NCBI GenBank assembly: GCA_902522115.1
Contig: CABYUV010000010.1
Location: 1-43,953 of the forward strand
Origin: an uncultured Pelagibacteraceae bacterium
Lineage (GTDB): Bacteria > Pseudomonadota > Alphaproteobacteria > Pelagibacterales > Pelagibacteraceae
DNA length: 43,953 bases
Direction: 5' to 3'
The position numbers were made by a program, and so were the translations under genes. The notes under the pieces are model-generated. The model ran no database searches and was not told where the DNA came from. It saw nothing but the letters and a program-made list of their open reading frames with translations. Positions 24,098 to 31,482 of this stretch are shown here, one piece after another (the stretch's first letter is position 1; each line of letters starts with the position of its first letter).

Positions 24098-24688
24098 TTA
24101 ATTTAATGGTATAGAATTTCCATCCTTATTTTTCTGATATTGACTCGATAAAATTAAATATCTTTTTTTAATTTCGTCTAATATGTTTAAAACTGTTTCT
24201 TTTTCTGAAGTAGGTAAATTGTTAATAAGTAAATTTATGTTTTGACTTTTCCAATAAAAATTTTCTTTATTATATTTTCCGTCACTAATATTAAAAACTT
24301 CCTTTAGTATATTCAGGTCATGAGGGATATTAAAATCATCATTTGTTGCTTCGTATGGAAACAAATAATAAAAATTATCAAATCCAGAAAAAGTGATTGC
24401 ACTTAAGCACATACTACAGGGTTCATGTGAACTTAAAAACATGCAGTCTTTCTCATTGGGCCTTGTGTTTGCATCTAATTCATAAAATTTCTTTAGTGTA
24501 TGCATCTCTCCATGCCACAACGGATTTTCTATTTCGTTATTTGTTTCAGCAATTACAACTGATAAATCATCCTTTTTAATTATAGCGGCCCCAAATATTT
24601 TACTACCTCTAGCAACACCCTTTTCAGTAAGAGGTAAGACTTTCTTTAAAAATATATTTAGTATCTTTTCTAAGGCTTTTTCATTCAT
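24098..24688 (-). CDS. CDA-fold nucleobase/nucleoside deaminase, first gene of transporter operon
   Basis: A 196-residue zinc-dependent deaminase. The zinc site is PLWHGEMHTL (His-x-Glu, about residues 63-72) and SSHEPCSMCLSAI (two Cys, about 90-102). It is longer than GuaD, with a distinct C-terminal part (about 125-196) that I do not recognise, and shares only the fold motifs with the GuaD at 17494. It leads the operon encoding the BMP-type importer, so it may act on the imported compound, for example a purine or another aminated base or nucleoside. The substrate cannot be assigned from sequence. Confidence 0.82.
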   Translation of the reverse strand: MNEKALEKILNIFLKKVLPLTEKGVARGSKIFGAAIIKKDDLSVVIAETNNEIENPLWHGEMHTLKKFYELDANTRPNEKDCMFLSSHEPCSMCLSAITFSGFDNFYYLFPYEATNDDFNIPHDLNILKEVFNISDGKYNKENFYWKSQNINLLINNLPTSEKETVLNILDEIKKRYLILSSQYQKNKDGNSIPLN

Positions 24689-24815
24689 ATGCTTGAACCA
24701 TCAAATAAAGAACACAATTGTTACTATAATTAAACTTAAAAGTAATAAGAAATAAATTATTTATACAACTTAAAAGTTAATAATTTATTGAAGCAAAAAA
24801 TGTTAATTTGAACTT
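24689..24815. promoter_or_regulatory. Divergent promoter region of the transporter operon
   Basis: A 127-bp AT-rich gap between the divergent deaminase/transporter operon and the lipoprotein gene. It contains two exact copies of the 10-mer ACTTAAAAGT (24734-24743 and 24768-24777), each an imperfect dyad (ACTT and AAGT around AA), 34 bp apart, each followed by TAATAA-like sequence. These could be operator half-sites or chance in AT-rich DNA. No riboswitch-like fold or clear hexamer pair was found. Confidence 0.4.
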
Positions 24816-25121
24816 ATGTTAAAATTAAAATCAGCAATAAGCCTGTTAATTATCATAATTTTTTTTTCAGGGTGTCAAACTGTAAAGGAAAAAACAGATG
24901 CAATTGTTGAAAAAGAAAATGAAAAATTAAGTAAATTCTTAGGAAAATCTGCCAGTGAACTTCAAATGGAACTTGGAAAACCAGACGAAGATTTTAAAAA
25001 TGCTAAAGGTAATTTTGAACTAGTTTATAATAGCAAAAAATACCTAGTTCCTTGTGAACGAAGGTTTGAGATTAATTCAGAAAACATAGTCGTTGGTTTT
25101 GTATCAAACGGATGTTTTTAA
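24816..25121 (+). CDS. Small lipoprotein with SmpA/OmlA-like element
   Basis: A 101-residue predicted lipoprotein. The signal peptide (hydrophobic residues 7-17) ends in a lipobox FFSGC. The mature part starts with a charged helix (KEKTDAIVEKENEKLSK) and then KFLGKSASELQMELGKPDED, which resembles the start of the SmpA/OmlA (BamE-type) fold, where a Gly-x-Pro turn follows a short helix. Two Cys near the end (PCERRF and NGCF) could form a disulfide. A specific role is not recognised; outer-membrane or envelope association is the only supported statement. Confidence 0.75.
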   Translation: MLKLKSAISLLIIIIFFSGCQTVKEKTDAIVEKENEKLSKFLGKSASELQMELGKPDEDFKNAKGNFELVYNSKKYLVPCERRFEINSENIVVGFVSNGCF

Positions 25122-25163
25122 ATTCGATGCTAGAAAAAAATCTGCTCATTATAGGTTTTTTAA

Positions 25164-25236
25164 TTATACAAAAGGAACTTGTATAAATTAATCAGTTTTT
25201 AAGATTTACTCATACCTGTGGGGACTTCTCCCCACA
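25164..25236. other. Two stem-loops in the gap between lipoprotein and hsp20
   Basis: The 130-bp gap 25122-25251 contains two inverted repeats. The first pairs TTATACAA (25164-25171) with TTGTATAA (25179-25186) around a seven-base loop. The second pairs TGTGGGGA (25217-25224) with TCCCCACA (25229-25236) around CTTC and is one of the few GC-rich structures in the window. Neither is followed by a proper T-run on either strand, so they are not classical terminators. The second lies about 15 bp after the hsp20 stop and may protect or define its mRNA 3' end, or belong to a small RNA. Confidence 0.55.
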
Positions 25237-25251
25237 AGCAAGGTTTAAGAC

Positions 25252-25698
25252 TTATTTAATTTCAATAAGTTTCTTTTTTTTATGTTCTGGAATTATTCTT
25301 TCACAAGATATTGTTAAAAGACCATCTTTGAGTTCAGCACCATTAACTTTTACATCATCAGCAATAGTGAATGATCTTGCAAATTGTCTTTGAGAAATAC
25401 CCTTATGAATTATTTCTCCATCAACATCACTGTTTTCAGACTTATTAACTTGTTTTGTTCTGACTGTTAATAAGTTGTCCTCAAACTCAACCTCTACGTC
25501 TTTTTTGCTAAAGCCAGCTAATGCTACCTCAATTGCATAGTTGTCTTTGCCTGTCTTTCGTATGTTGTATGGTGGATAATTTGACTGCATTGTCAAATTC
25601 CCATTTCCCAACATGTTTTCGAATTGGTCGAACATATCATCAAAACCAATTGAAAAAGGTCTAAGTGAGTTAAATATAGATAGATCCTTACTTGTCAT
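25252..25698 (-). CDS. hsp20: Small heat-shock protein (Hsp20/IbpA type)
   Basis: A 148-residue alpha-crystallin-type holdase that binds unfolding proteins during heat stress. The N-terminal RPFSIGFDDMFDQFENML is the IbpA-like start; the alpha-crystallin domain (about residues 40-130) includes YPPYNIRKTGKDNYAIEVA, VEVEFEDNLLTV and the GLLTISCER strand. HKGISQRQFARSFTIADDV is the typical central loop. A strong Shine-Dalgarno, GGAGG five bases before ATG, fixes the start. That site can be paired in the leader, suggesting translational heat control. It is downstream of ptrB on the same strand with a 102-bp gap. Confidence 0.95.
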   Translation of the reverse strand: MTSKDLSIFNSLRPFSIGFDDMFDQFENMLGNGNLTMQSNYPPYNIRKTGKDNYAIEVALAGFSKKDVEVEFEDNLLTVRTKQVNKSENSDVDGEIIHKGISQRQFARSFTIADDVKVNGAELKDGLLTISCERIIPEHKKKKLIEIK

Positions 25699-25753
25699 TA
25701 TATCCTCCTTTGTTAAGCAAGTTTATTTATGTAAGCCCCATTAGGCGACTTAC
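25699..25753 (-). promoter_or_regulatory. Candidate ROSE-like RNA thermometer in the hsp20 leader
   Basis: In the hsp20 leader (minus strand), CTTGCTT pairs with AAGGAGG around an AACA loop (25704-25721). This hides the Shine-Dalgarno sequence and leaves a single G-G opposition in the middle, which is the hallmark of ROSE elements (a UYGCU box facing AGGA). Just upstream, 25731-25753 forms a second hairpin with GTAAG/CTTAC outer arms and a GCC/GGC-type inner stem around TAAT. ROSE elements control small heat-shock genes in rhizobia and other Proteobacteria by melting at high temperature. The match is by eye; no folding energy was computed. Confidence 0.6.
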
Positions 25754-25800
25754 TGAATTTATATGGTAATTAATTTGTTTTTTTCAAGATTAAAAGTTTA

Positions 25801-27876
25801 CTAAATTTTTTTTGAAATTTTTAATGCAAATGCATAGTCAATAGCAATTTCTTCTATTGCGCCATCTCTTCCTGATTTTCCACCATGACCAGCATTCATT
25901 TCGGTTTTCAAGAGAAGCAAATTATTATCTGTTTTATAGTCTCTGAGTTTTGCTGTGAACTTTGCAGGTTCATCAAATAAAACTCTATTATCACTTAAAC
26001 TTGTTGTAATAAAAATATGTGGATAATCCATTTTTTTAATATTGTTATAGGGCGCATATGAAAAAATATATTTAAAATGTTCTTCATTATCTTTTGCATT
26101 CCCAAATTCATCAAATTCTCCTACAGTTAAAGGTAAAGAATGATCTAGATTTGTAGTTAAAGAATCTACAAAAGGAACAGCCATAATAATTCCTAAAAAT
26201 AATTCAGGAGATTGATTAACAACAGCACCCATCAATAATCCTCCAGCCGATCCACCCATTCCAATAATATTTCCTTTTGACGTATAATTCTTTTCAATTA
26301 AATATTTTGCTGCGTAAATATAATCTTCAAAAGTATTTTTTTTGTTTGTTAATTTCCCTTCTTTCCACCATTTCATACCTTTTTCCATACCCCCTCTGAT
26401 ATGAGCAGTGGCCCAAATTATATCTCTATTGATAAGACTTAATCTTGTAGAAGAAAAACTTGGAGACATAGAATTTCCATAAGATCCATATCCATACAAT
26501 AAAACATTTGCAGACCCATCAATTTTTGTTTTTTTATGTCTTGTGATTGTTAATGGAACCATCCTCCCATCATGAGACTTAAACTCAACTCTCTCAACAA
26601 TATAGTCATCTTTATTATGACCAGATGGTATCTCTTGTTCTTTGACAAGTTCTCTATATTTAGTTGCTAAATTATATTTATATACTCGTGCAGGAGTGCT
26701 AGGGGATGAGTATCCTAAATAGACTTCATTTGTATTTCTATCTTTTTGAGCCAATGTAACCCCTGGAACGTAAACTCTCTCATCTGAAAAAATTAATTCC
26801 TCTTCTATATTTGTAGAAGTATTTTTAACAAATAATTTATCCAATGCGTCTGAAGTTTCGCTACGAATAATCCAATTTTTAAGAAAAGTTAAACCACCAA
26901 TTAAAACTTCATCTTTAGCAGATATAAATGGTTTCCATTCTTGATTTTCTAAATTATCACAAAAGTCAATCTTGAAGTCCTCCGCGTTTTTGTTTGTATG
27001 ATTGTAGAATTTTCCATCCCACGAGTTAACAGAATAAAGAACACCTCTTTCTCTTTTTATAATAAGTTTAGGAGATGGATTTGTTTCATCTGACTTAAAG
27101 TAATATTGTTCCGAAGTATTATGATCGGAAGTATTTATAAAGTAATATTTTTCATCTGAGCTTATTCCAATACTTACTGTAAAAGCCTCACTTTTTTCCT
27201 CAAATATTAATTCATCATCATCAGTAAAATTTCCAATTTTATGTCTATAGATTTTTCTTGCTCTATGATTTTCATCAAGTTTTGAATAAAAAATATATTT
27301 ATCGTCTAGACTAAATGTTATTCCTCCAGATGTTTCTGTAATTTCTTTAGAAATAATTTTGTTTGTTTTTATATCTCTTAAATAAATTGTATAATACTCA
27401 GAACCCTTAAGATCTAAAGAGTATCCTAGATATTTGTCATTATTACTTACTTCTAAATCTCCAACTCCAAAATATTCGGTTTTAAGTTTTTCTTTTTCCT
27501 TATCTCCATTCCATATTTCCTCTATATTTTCTGAACCAATTTTTTTTCTTAGTTTTATGGAATAATTTCCTATCGTTGTAGTTTTTGTCCAATACTCATA
27601 AGCACGATCTTTATATGGTAAAGATTCATCATCTAATTTAATTCTTCCTTTAATCTCATCAAATAATTTTTTTTGTAAATCTTTGGTATTTTTAAGATGA
27701 TATTCTGTATAAGCATTTTCATCTTCTAAATATTTTTTGACTTCAGGATCTAACTTACTCTTGTCTTTTAGAACTTCTAAAATATTTTCTTGATGAATCC
27801 AGCTATAATCATCTTCCCATTCTACATTGTGACAAGATTTTATCTCTGGTTTTTTTTTAAGTTGTGGTATTTTCAT
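25801..27876 (-). CDS. ptrB: Oligopeptidase B (S9A serine peptidase)
   Basis: A 691-residue S9 family peptidase. The N-terminal part (about residues 60-400) is the seven-bladed propeller, and the C-terminal alpha/beta-hydrolase domain carries the catalytic triad: Ser in GMGGSAGGLLMGAVVN (about 535), Asp in SLSDNRVLFDEPAKF (about 623), His in NAGHGGKSGR (about 665). IWATAHIRGGMEKGMKWW and the paired acidic residues near VPFVDSLTT fit oligopeptidase B, which cleaves short peptides after Lys or Arg. Cytoplasmic, with no signal peptide. Divergent from the J-domain protein, with only 16 bp between starts. Confidence 0.92.
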   Translation of the reverse strand: MKIPQLKKKPEIKSCHNVEWEDDYSWIHQENILEVLKDKSKLDPEVKKYLEDENAYTEYHLKNTKDLQKKLFDEIKGRIKLDDESLPYKDRAYEYWTKTTTIGNYSIKLRKKIGSENIEEIWNGDKEKEKLKTEYFGVGDLEVSNNDKYLGYSLDLKGSEYYTIYLRDIKTNKIISKEITETSGGITFSLDDKYIFYSKLDENHRARKIYRHKIGNFTDDDELIFEEKSEAFTVSIGISSDEKYYFINTSDHNTSEQYYFKSDETNPSPKLIIKRERGVLYSVNSWDGKFYNHTNKNAEDFKIDFCDNLENQEWKPFISAKDEVLIGGLTFLKNWIIRSETSDALDKLFVKNTSTNIEEELIFSDERVYVPGVTLAQKDRNTNEVYLGYSSPSTPARVYKYNLATKYRELVKEQEIPSGHNKDDYIVERVEFKSHDGRMVPLTITRHKKTKIDGSANVLLYGYGSYGNSMSPSFSSTRLSLINRDIIWATAHIRGGMEKGMKWWKEGKLTNKKNTFEDYIYAAKYLIEKNYTSKGNIIGMGGSAGGLLMGAVVNQSPELFLGIIMAVPFVDSLTTNLDHSLPLTVGEFDEFGNAKDNEEHFKYIFSYAPYNNIKKMDYPHIFITTSLSDNRVLFDEPAKFTAKLRDYKTDNNLLLLKTEMNAGHGGKSGRDGAIEEIAIDYAFALKISKKI

Positions 27877-27892
27877 TTTATACTTTCAATAT

Positions 27893-28402
27893 ATGAATAT
27901 TTTTTTTCTCACAATAATTATTTTTCTTTTAATTTATTTTTTCCTTACTTGGTTTGTTAATTCAAAATCAAAAAAAATAAAAAATATTTTTAGAAAGTCT
28001 CTTATTTTAGGTTCAATTGCATTTGCAATTCTAGCAACATTTGCTGGTCGATACATATTTTCACTCCCATTTCTTCTAGCAATTTTGCCTTTGATTAAAA
28101 CTAAAGCTGGAATAACCTTATTTCAGGTTTTGAGATTATGGAGTTTAATTAGAGTTTTAAAAAATTCTGGAAGATTTAGTTTTAACCAATCAAGTGAAAG
28201 TAAAAATTTGCAATCAATGTCTAAAGCAGAGGCTTGTGAAATATTAAATTTAGATCCAAAAAAAAAATATACAAACGAACAAATTTTAAATTCTTATAAA
28301 AAAATAATGAAAAAAATTCATCCAGACAAAAATCCTGAACTTAATAGATTAGCTGTAATTGTAAATCAGGCCAAAGATACTTTAACTAAAAATACTATTT
28401 AG
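27893..28402 (+). CDS. Membrane-anchored J-domain protein
   Basis: A 169-residue protein with an N-terminal transmembrane helix (about residues 3-22), a second hydrophobic region (about 38-68) and a C-terminal J domain (about 108-169). The domain contains AEACEILNLDPKK, a helix ending in KKIMKKIHPDKN with the essential HPD tripeptide, and NQAKDTL. The layout resembles the Pam18/DNAJC-like class in which the J domain is tethered to the membrane, rather than DnaJ with its zinc fingers. It should stimulate DnaK ATPase at the inner membrane. Convergent overlap of eight bases with the GT9 gene. Confidence 0.83.
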   Translation: MNIFFLTIIIFLLIYFFLTWFVNSKSKKIKNIFRKSLILGSIAFAILATFAGRYIFSLPFLLAILPLIKTKAGITLFQVLRLWSLIRVLKNSGRFSFNQSSESKNLQSMSKAEACEILNLDPKKKYTNEQILNSYKKIMKKIHPDKNPELNRLAVIVNQAKDTLTKNTI

Positions 28403-29333
28403 ATTTAATTTCTAAAACTTTATTTATTACTTTTTCAATACTTATTGAGTCTTGAGAATGCAAGAAACTATGATTTATATTATCTATACTTGAGTTATCT
28501 GGAATAATTCTATGATAATTTTTACTATAATCTGTATATGCCTTTGGAGAGTTAATTAATAATACTATAGCAGGTTTTTGAGACTGGGAAGTAACATGAT
28601 GCATAAAAGAGTCATTACCAACGTAAGCATCGCATAAAGAAAAGAAAGGTAGAATTTCTCTCACAGATAAATTACTTAAGTCCATACAATTTTTCTTATC
28701 AACATTATTAATTATTTCTCTAGAAATATTTTTTTGATCTGGTCCAGCCTGAATGTAAAAATAAAAATCATCTTTATTGTTAAGTTGATTTATTAATTTT
28801 ATAAAATTTTTTTCACCCCACCTTGTGTCTGGTCCAGATGAGCCTGCTCCAACAACTATATTAAATTTTTTTTTATCAAAAAATTTTTTTGTTCTTGCCA
28901 TTTTTTCTTCGCTTATTTGAATTAATGTTTCAGTCTCACAATCCAAAATGTTCAAGCTTTCACAGGTAAATTTTTTTGCTGTTTTAACTAAATGTAATTC
29001 TTTTTTTTTAAACAATGGATAACAATATACTTTTTTTATACCTGCTAATTTTGCAGCTAAATACAATCTAGCACTTGGGTAAAAAATAAAAATGCAATCT
29101 AAATTTAGCTTTCTTAGATTTGACGATATTTTTGGAATATCAGTTATTTTCTTGTTCTTATCAAAAATAATTACTTGATCTATCAATTGATCATCTTCTA
29201 AAGCCTGGTCAAGATTCTTTGCCAGAGAAATTAAGGTTATAGGTCCATAGATACTGGCTATTTTATGACAGTAGGCTAAGTGCATAAGATTAGCACCTAG
29301 ACCAATATAATTTAAAAAAACACCTGTCTTCAT
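28395..29333 (-). CDS. Glycosyltransferase family 9 (heptosyltransferase-like)
   Basis: A 312-residue GT-B glycosyltransferase of the ADP-heptose:LPS heptosyltransferase family. The C-terminal nucleotide-sugar domain is clear: VVGAGSSGPDTRWGEKNF (about residues 160-177) and the GNDSFMHHVTSQSQKPAIVL block (about 238-257), the latter equivalent to the GNDSGPMHLA signature of the family. The N-terminal domain is diverged, with NYIGLGANLM in place of the usual GDxV/I loop. It is a stand-alone gene with no other LPS genes nearby, so acceptor and sugar are unknown. Confidence 0.8.
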   Translation of the reverse strand: MKTGVFLNYIGLGANLMHLAYCHKIASIYGPITLISLAKNLDQALEDDQLIDQVIIFDKNKKITDIPKISSNLRKLNLDCIFIFYPSARLYLAAKLAGIKKVYCYPLFKKKELHLVKTAKKFTCESLNILDCETETLIQISEEKMARTKKFFDKKKFNIVVGAGSSGPDTRWGEKNFIKLINQLNNKDDFYFYIQAGPDQKNISREIINNVDKKNCMDLSNLSVREILPFFSLCDAYVGNDSFMHHVTSQSQKPAIVLLINSPKAYTDYSKNYHRIIPDNSSIDNINHSFLHSQDSISIEKVINKVLEIKSK

Positions 29334-29385
29334 AAAACTATTTAAAAATTTTTTTTTTTATTTAATTTATATTTAAATATAAAAT

Positions 29386-30255
29386 ATGACTATGATAAAT
29401 GGAATTTATGCAGCCACATTATCAATTCTAGACGCAGATTTAGGATTAGATATAAGAAAAACGATAGCTCATGCAGAAAAAGTAATCGATAAAGGTTGCC
29501 ATGGTGTAGTCTTTTTTGGAAGCACTGGTCAGTCTCAATTAATTTCATTGAGTGATAAAATTAATTTAATAAATAACTTGTCAACAAATAGTTATAAAGA
29601 AAACTTTATTATTGGTACTGGTCTTAATTCTTTATCAGATACAATTAGCTTAATGAAAATTTCTATTTCTCTAGGATTTATTAAATTTTTAATAATGCCT
29701 CCAGCTTATTACAAGTATGATGACCAAGATGTTTTTAATTTTTATTCAAACATAATTAAAGTAATTCCTGATTCTAAAATAATCCTCTACAATTTTGAAA
29801 AATTGTCTGGATATAAATTTAGTGAAAAGATAGTTTATAAATTAGTTGAAAATTTTCCTGATCAAATAATTGGAGTTAAAGATAGTTCATATAATTTATT
29901 TGAAAAACTTAAAATAAATAACTTTTCCTTAATGCCAGGATCAGAATCAAAATTACTAAAAGGCTTAGATTTAGGTTGTTCAGGCATAATAACAGCAACT
30001 ACAAATGCCACAGCATCATTAGCAAGAAATGTTTATGAAAATTTCACAAAGAAAAAGGAACAAAACTTAAATGAAAATTTGTGTAAGATAAGGGCAGTAT
30101 TTGACCAATATAATTTAATATCTGGTTTGCATACTTTTTTTGGTCAAAATGACCCAAATTATCATAACATTTTACCTCCCTTAAGAATTTTAAATGAAAA
30201 TGAAAAAAATAATTTATTAAATCAATTAGATACTTTAGATTTTAGAGATAATTAA
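29386..30255 (+). CDS. Dihydrodipicolinate synthase (DapA)-family aldolase
   Basis: A 289-residue class I aldolase/lyase with a TIM barrel. The Schiff-base Lys is in IIGVKDSSYN (about residue 165), the catalytic Tyr in IILYNFEKLSG (about 137), and the carboxylate-binding loop reads FFGSTGQSQLIS in place of the GTTGE usual in true DapA. The Ser-Thr-Gly form is seen in N-acetylneuraminate-lyase-like and other keto-acid aldolase branches, so this is probably not the lysine-pathway enzyme. A second Met at 29392 is an alternative start. It is followed nine bases later by the cfa gene. Confidence 0.82.
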   Translation: MTMINGIYAATLSILDADLGLDIRKTIAHAEKVIDKGCHGVVFFGSTGQSQLISLSDKINLINNLSTNSYKENFIIGTGLNSLSDTISLMKISISLGFIKFLIMPPAYYKYDDQDVFNFYSNIIKVIPDSKIILYNFEKLSGYKFSEKIVYKLVENFPDQIIGVKDSSYNLFEKLKINNFSLMPGSESKLLKGLDLGCSGIITATTNATASLARNVYENFTKKKEQNLNENLCKIRAVFDQYNLISGLHTFFGQNDPNYHNILPPLRILNENEKNNLLNQLDTLDFRDN

Positions 30256-30264
30256 AAAATTAAT

Positions 30265-31455
30265 ATGCAACTCGCTCGATTTTTAAATACTGTTTTTAAA
30301 CAAGATGGATTTATACTAGTTGATGCAAATTCCAAAAATTATATTATTGGAAATCCTAAAAGTGAAAATCCTATTAAATTAAGAATTTTGAATAAAAACC
30401 TTCATTATAAACTGCTATTTCATCCTGATTTATATTTTGGGGAAGCTTATATGGATGGAGGAATAATTATTGAAAATGGTACCTTAACAGATTTTTTAAA
30501 TCTTTCATTAATGAATTTTGGTAGGGGTGATTTAAATTTTTTTAGTTTTTTAATTAACAGGTTAAGAGGGTCCTATAGATATCTAACAAATTTTAATTTT
30601 ATAAAAAAATCTAAGGAAAATGTTTCACATCATTATGATATTTCAGATGATCTTTATGACTTATTTTTAGATCCTAAAAGACAATACTCATGTGCATATT
30701 TTAAGAATGAAACCGATTCTCTTGAAACTGCACAAAATAATAAAATTCAACATATAATAAAAAAACTAAACATAAAGCCAAATCAAAAAGTTCTAGATAT
30801 CGGGTGTGGTTGGGGATCGTTGGCAATTGATATAGCCAAGAGTGCAAATTGCGAGGTTACAGGTATCACTCTTTCTGAAAATCAATTTAATTATTGTAAA
30901 AAAAAAGCAAAAGAACTTAATTTAGAAAATCAATTAGATTTTAAACTAATTGATTATAGGGAACTTAACGAAAAATTTGATAGAATAGTAAGTGTTGGAA
31001 TGTTTGAACATGTAGGAAGAAAATTTTATAGAAAATTTTTTTCACAGGTTGAAAAACTTTTGAAGGATGATGGGGTGTCATTAATTCATACAATAGGCTC
31101 GGTAAATCCACCTCGAGATCCACATCCATGGATTACAAAATATATTTTTCCAGGCGGATATACACCAAGTTTGAGTGAAGTAAGCCCACATATTGAAAAG
31201 TCAGGATTAATTGTTTCAGATATAGAGGTCCTAAGGCTTCATTACATGCATACTCTAAGACATTGGAAGGAAAATTGTATTAAAAATAAAGAGAAAATAA
31301 TTCAAATGTTTGATGAAAGATTTTTTAGAATGTGGGAGTTTTATCTTGCAGGTTGTGAGATGGCATTTAAATGGGGTGATCAAGTTGTATATCAATTTCA
31401 ATTAACAAAAAATTATTCCTCAGTACCAGTTACAAGAGACTATATTTATCAATAA
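30265..31455 (+). CDS. cfa: Cyclopropane-fatty-acyl-phospholipid synthase family
   Basis: A 396-residue SAM-dependent methyltransferase that would add a methylene bridge to unsaturated phospholipid acyl chains. The N-terminal domain (about residues 1-115) has the YFGEAYMDGGIII motif; then NVSHHYDISDDLYDLFLD, the SAM motif VLDIGCGWGSLAIDIAKS (about 172-189), VGMFEHVGRKFY and IFPGGYTPSLSEV, all of which match Cfa. GITLSENQFNYCKKK is the second SAM-site block. It lies inside a plus-strand cluster with the DapA-like gene and a coiled-coil gene. Related enzymes sometimes methylate without forming a ring. Confidence 0.9.
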   Translation: MQLARFLNTVFKQDGFILVDANSKNYIIGNPKSENPIKLRILNKNLHYKLLFHPDLYFGEAYMDGGIIIENGTLTDFLNLSLMNFGRGDLNFFSFLINRLRGSYRYLTNFNFIKKSKENVSHHYDISDDLYDLFLDPKRQYSCAYFKNETDSLETAQNNKIQHIIKKLNIKPNQKVLDIGCGWGSLAIDIAKSANCEVTGITLSENQFNYCKKKAKELNLENQLDFKLIDYRELNEKFDRIVSVGMFEHVGRKFYRKFFSQVEKLLKDDGVSLIHTIGSVNPPRDPHPWITKYIFPGGYTPSLSEVSPHIEKSGLIVSDIEVLRLHYMHTLRHWKENCIKNKEKIIQMFDERFFRMWEFYLAGCEMAFKWGDQVVYQFQLTKNYSSVPVTRDYIYQ

Positions 31456-31482
31456 ATAATTGATAGATATAGATCTTCTTAA

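Noticed and set aside
25217..25236. GC-rich hairpin after hsp20 as an intrinsic terminator
   Set aside because: The stem is good but neither strand has a T-run after it, so it is reported only as a stem-loop.
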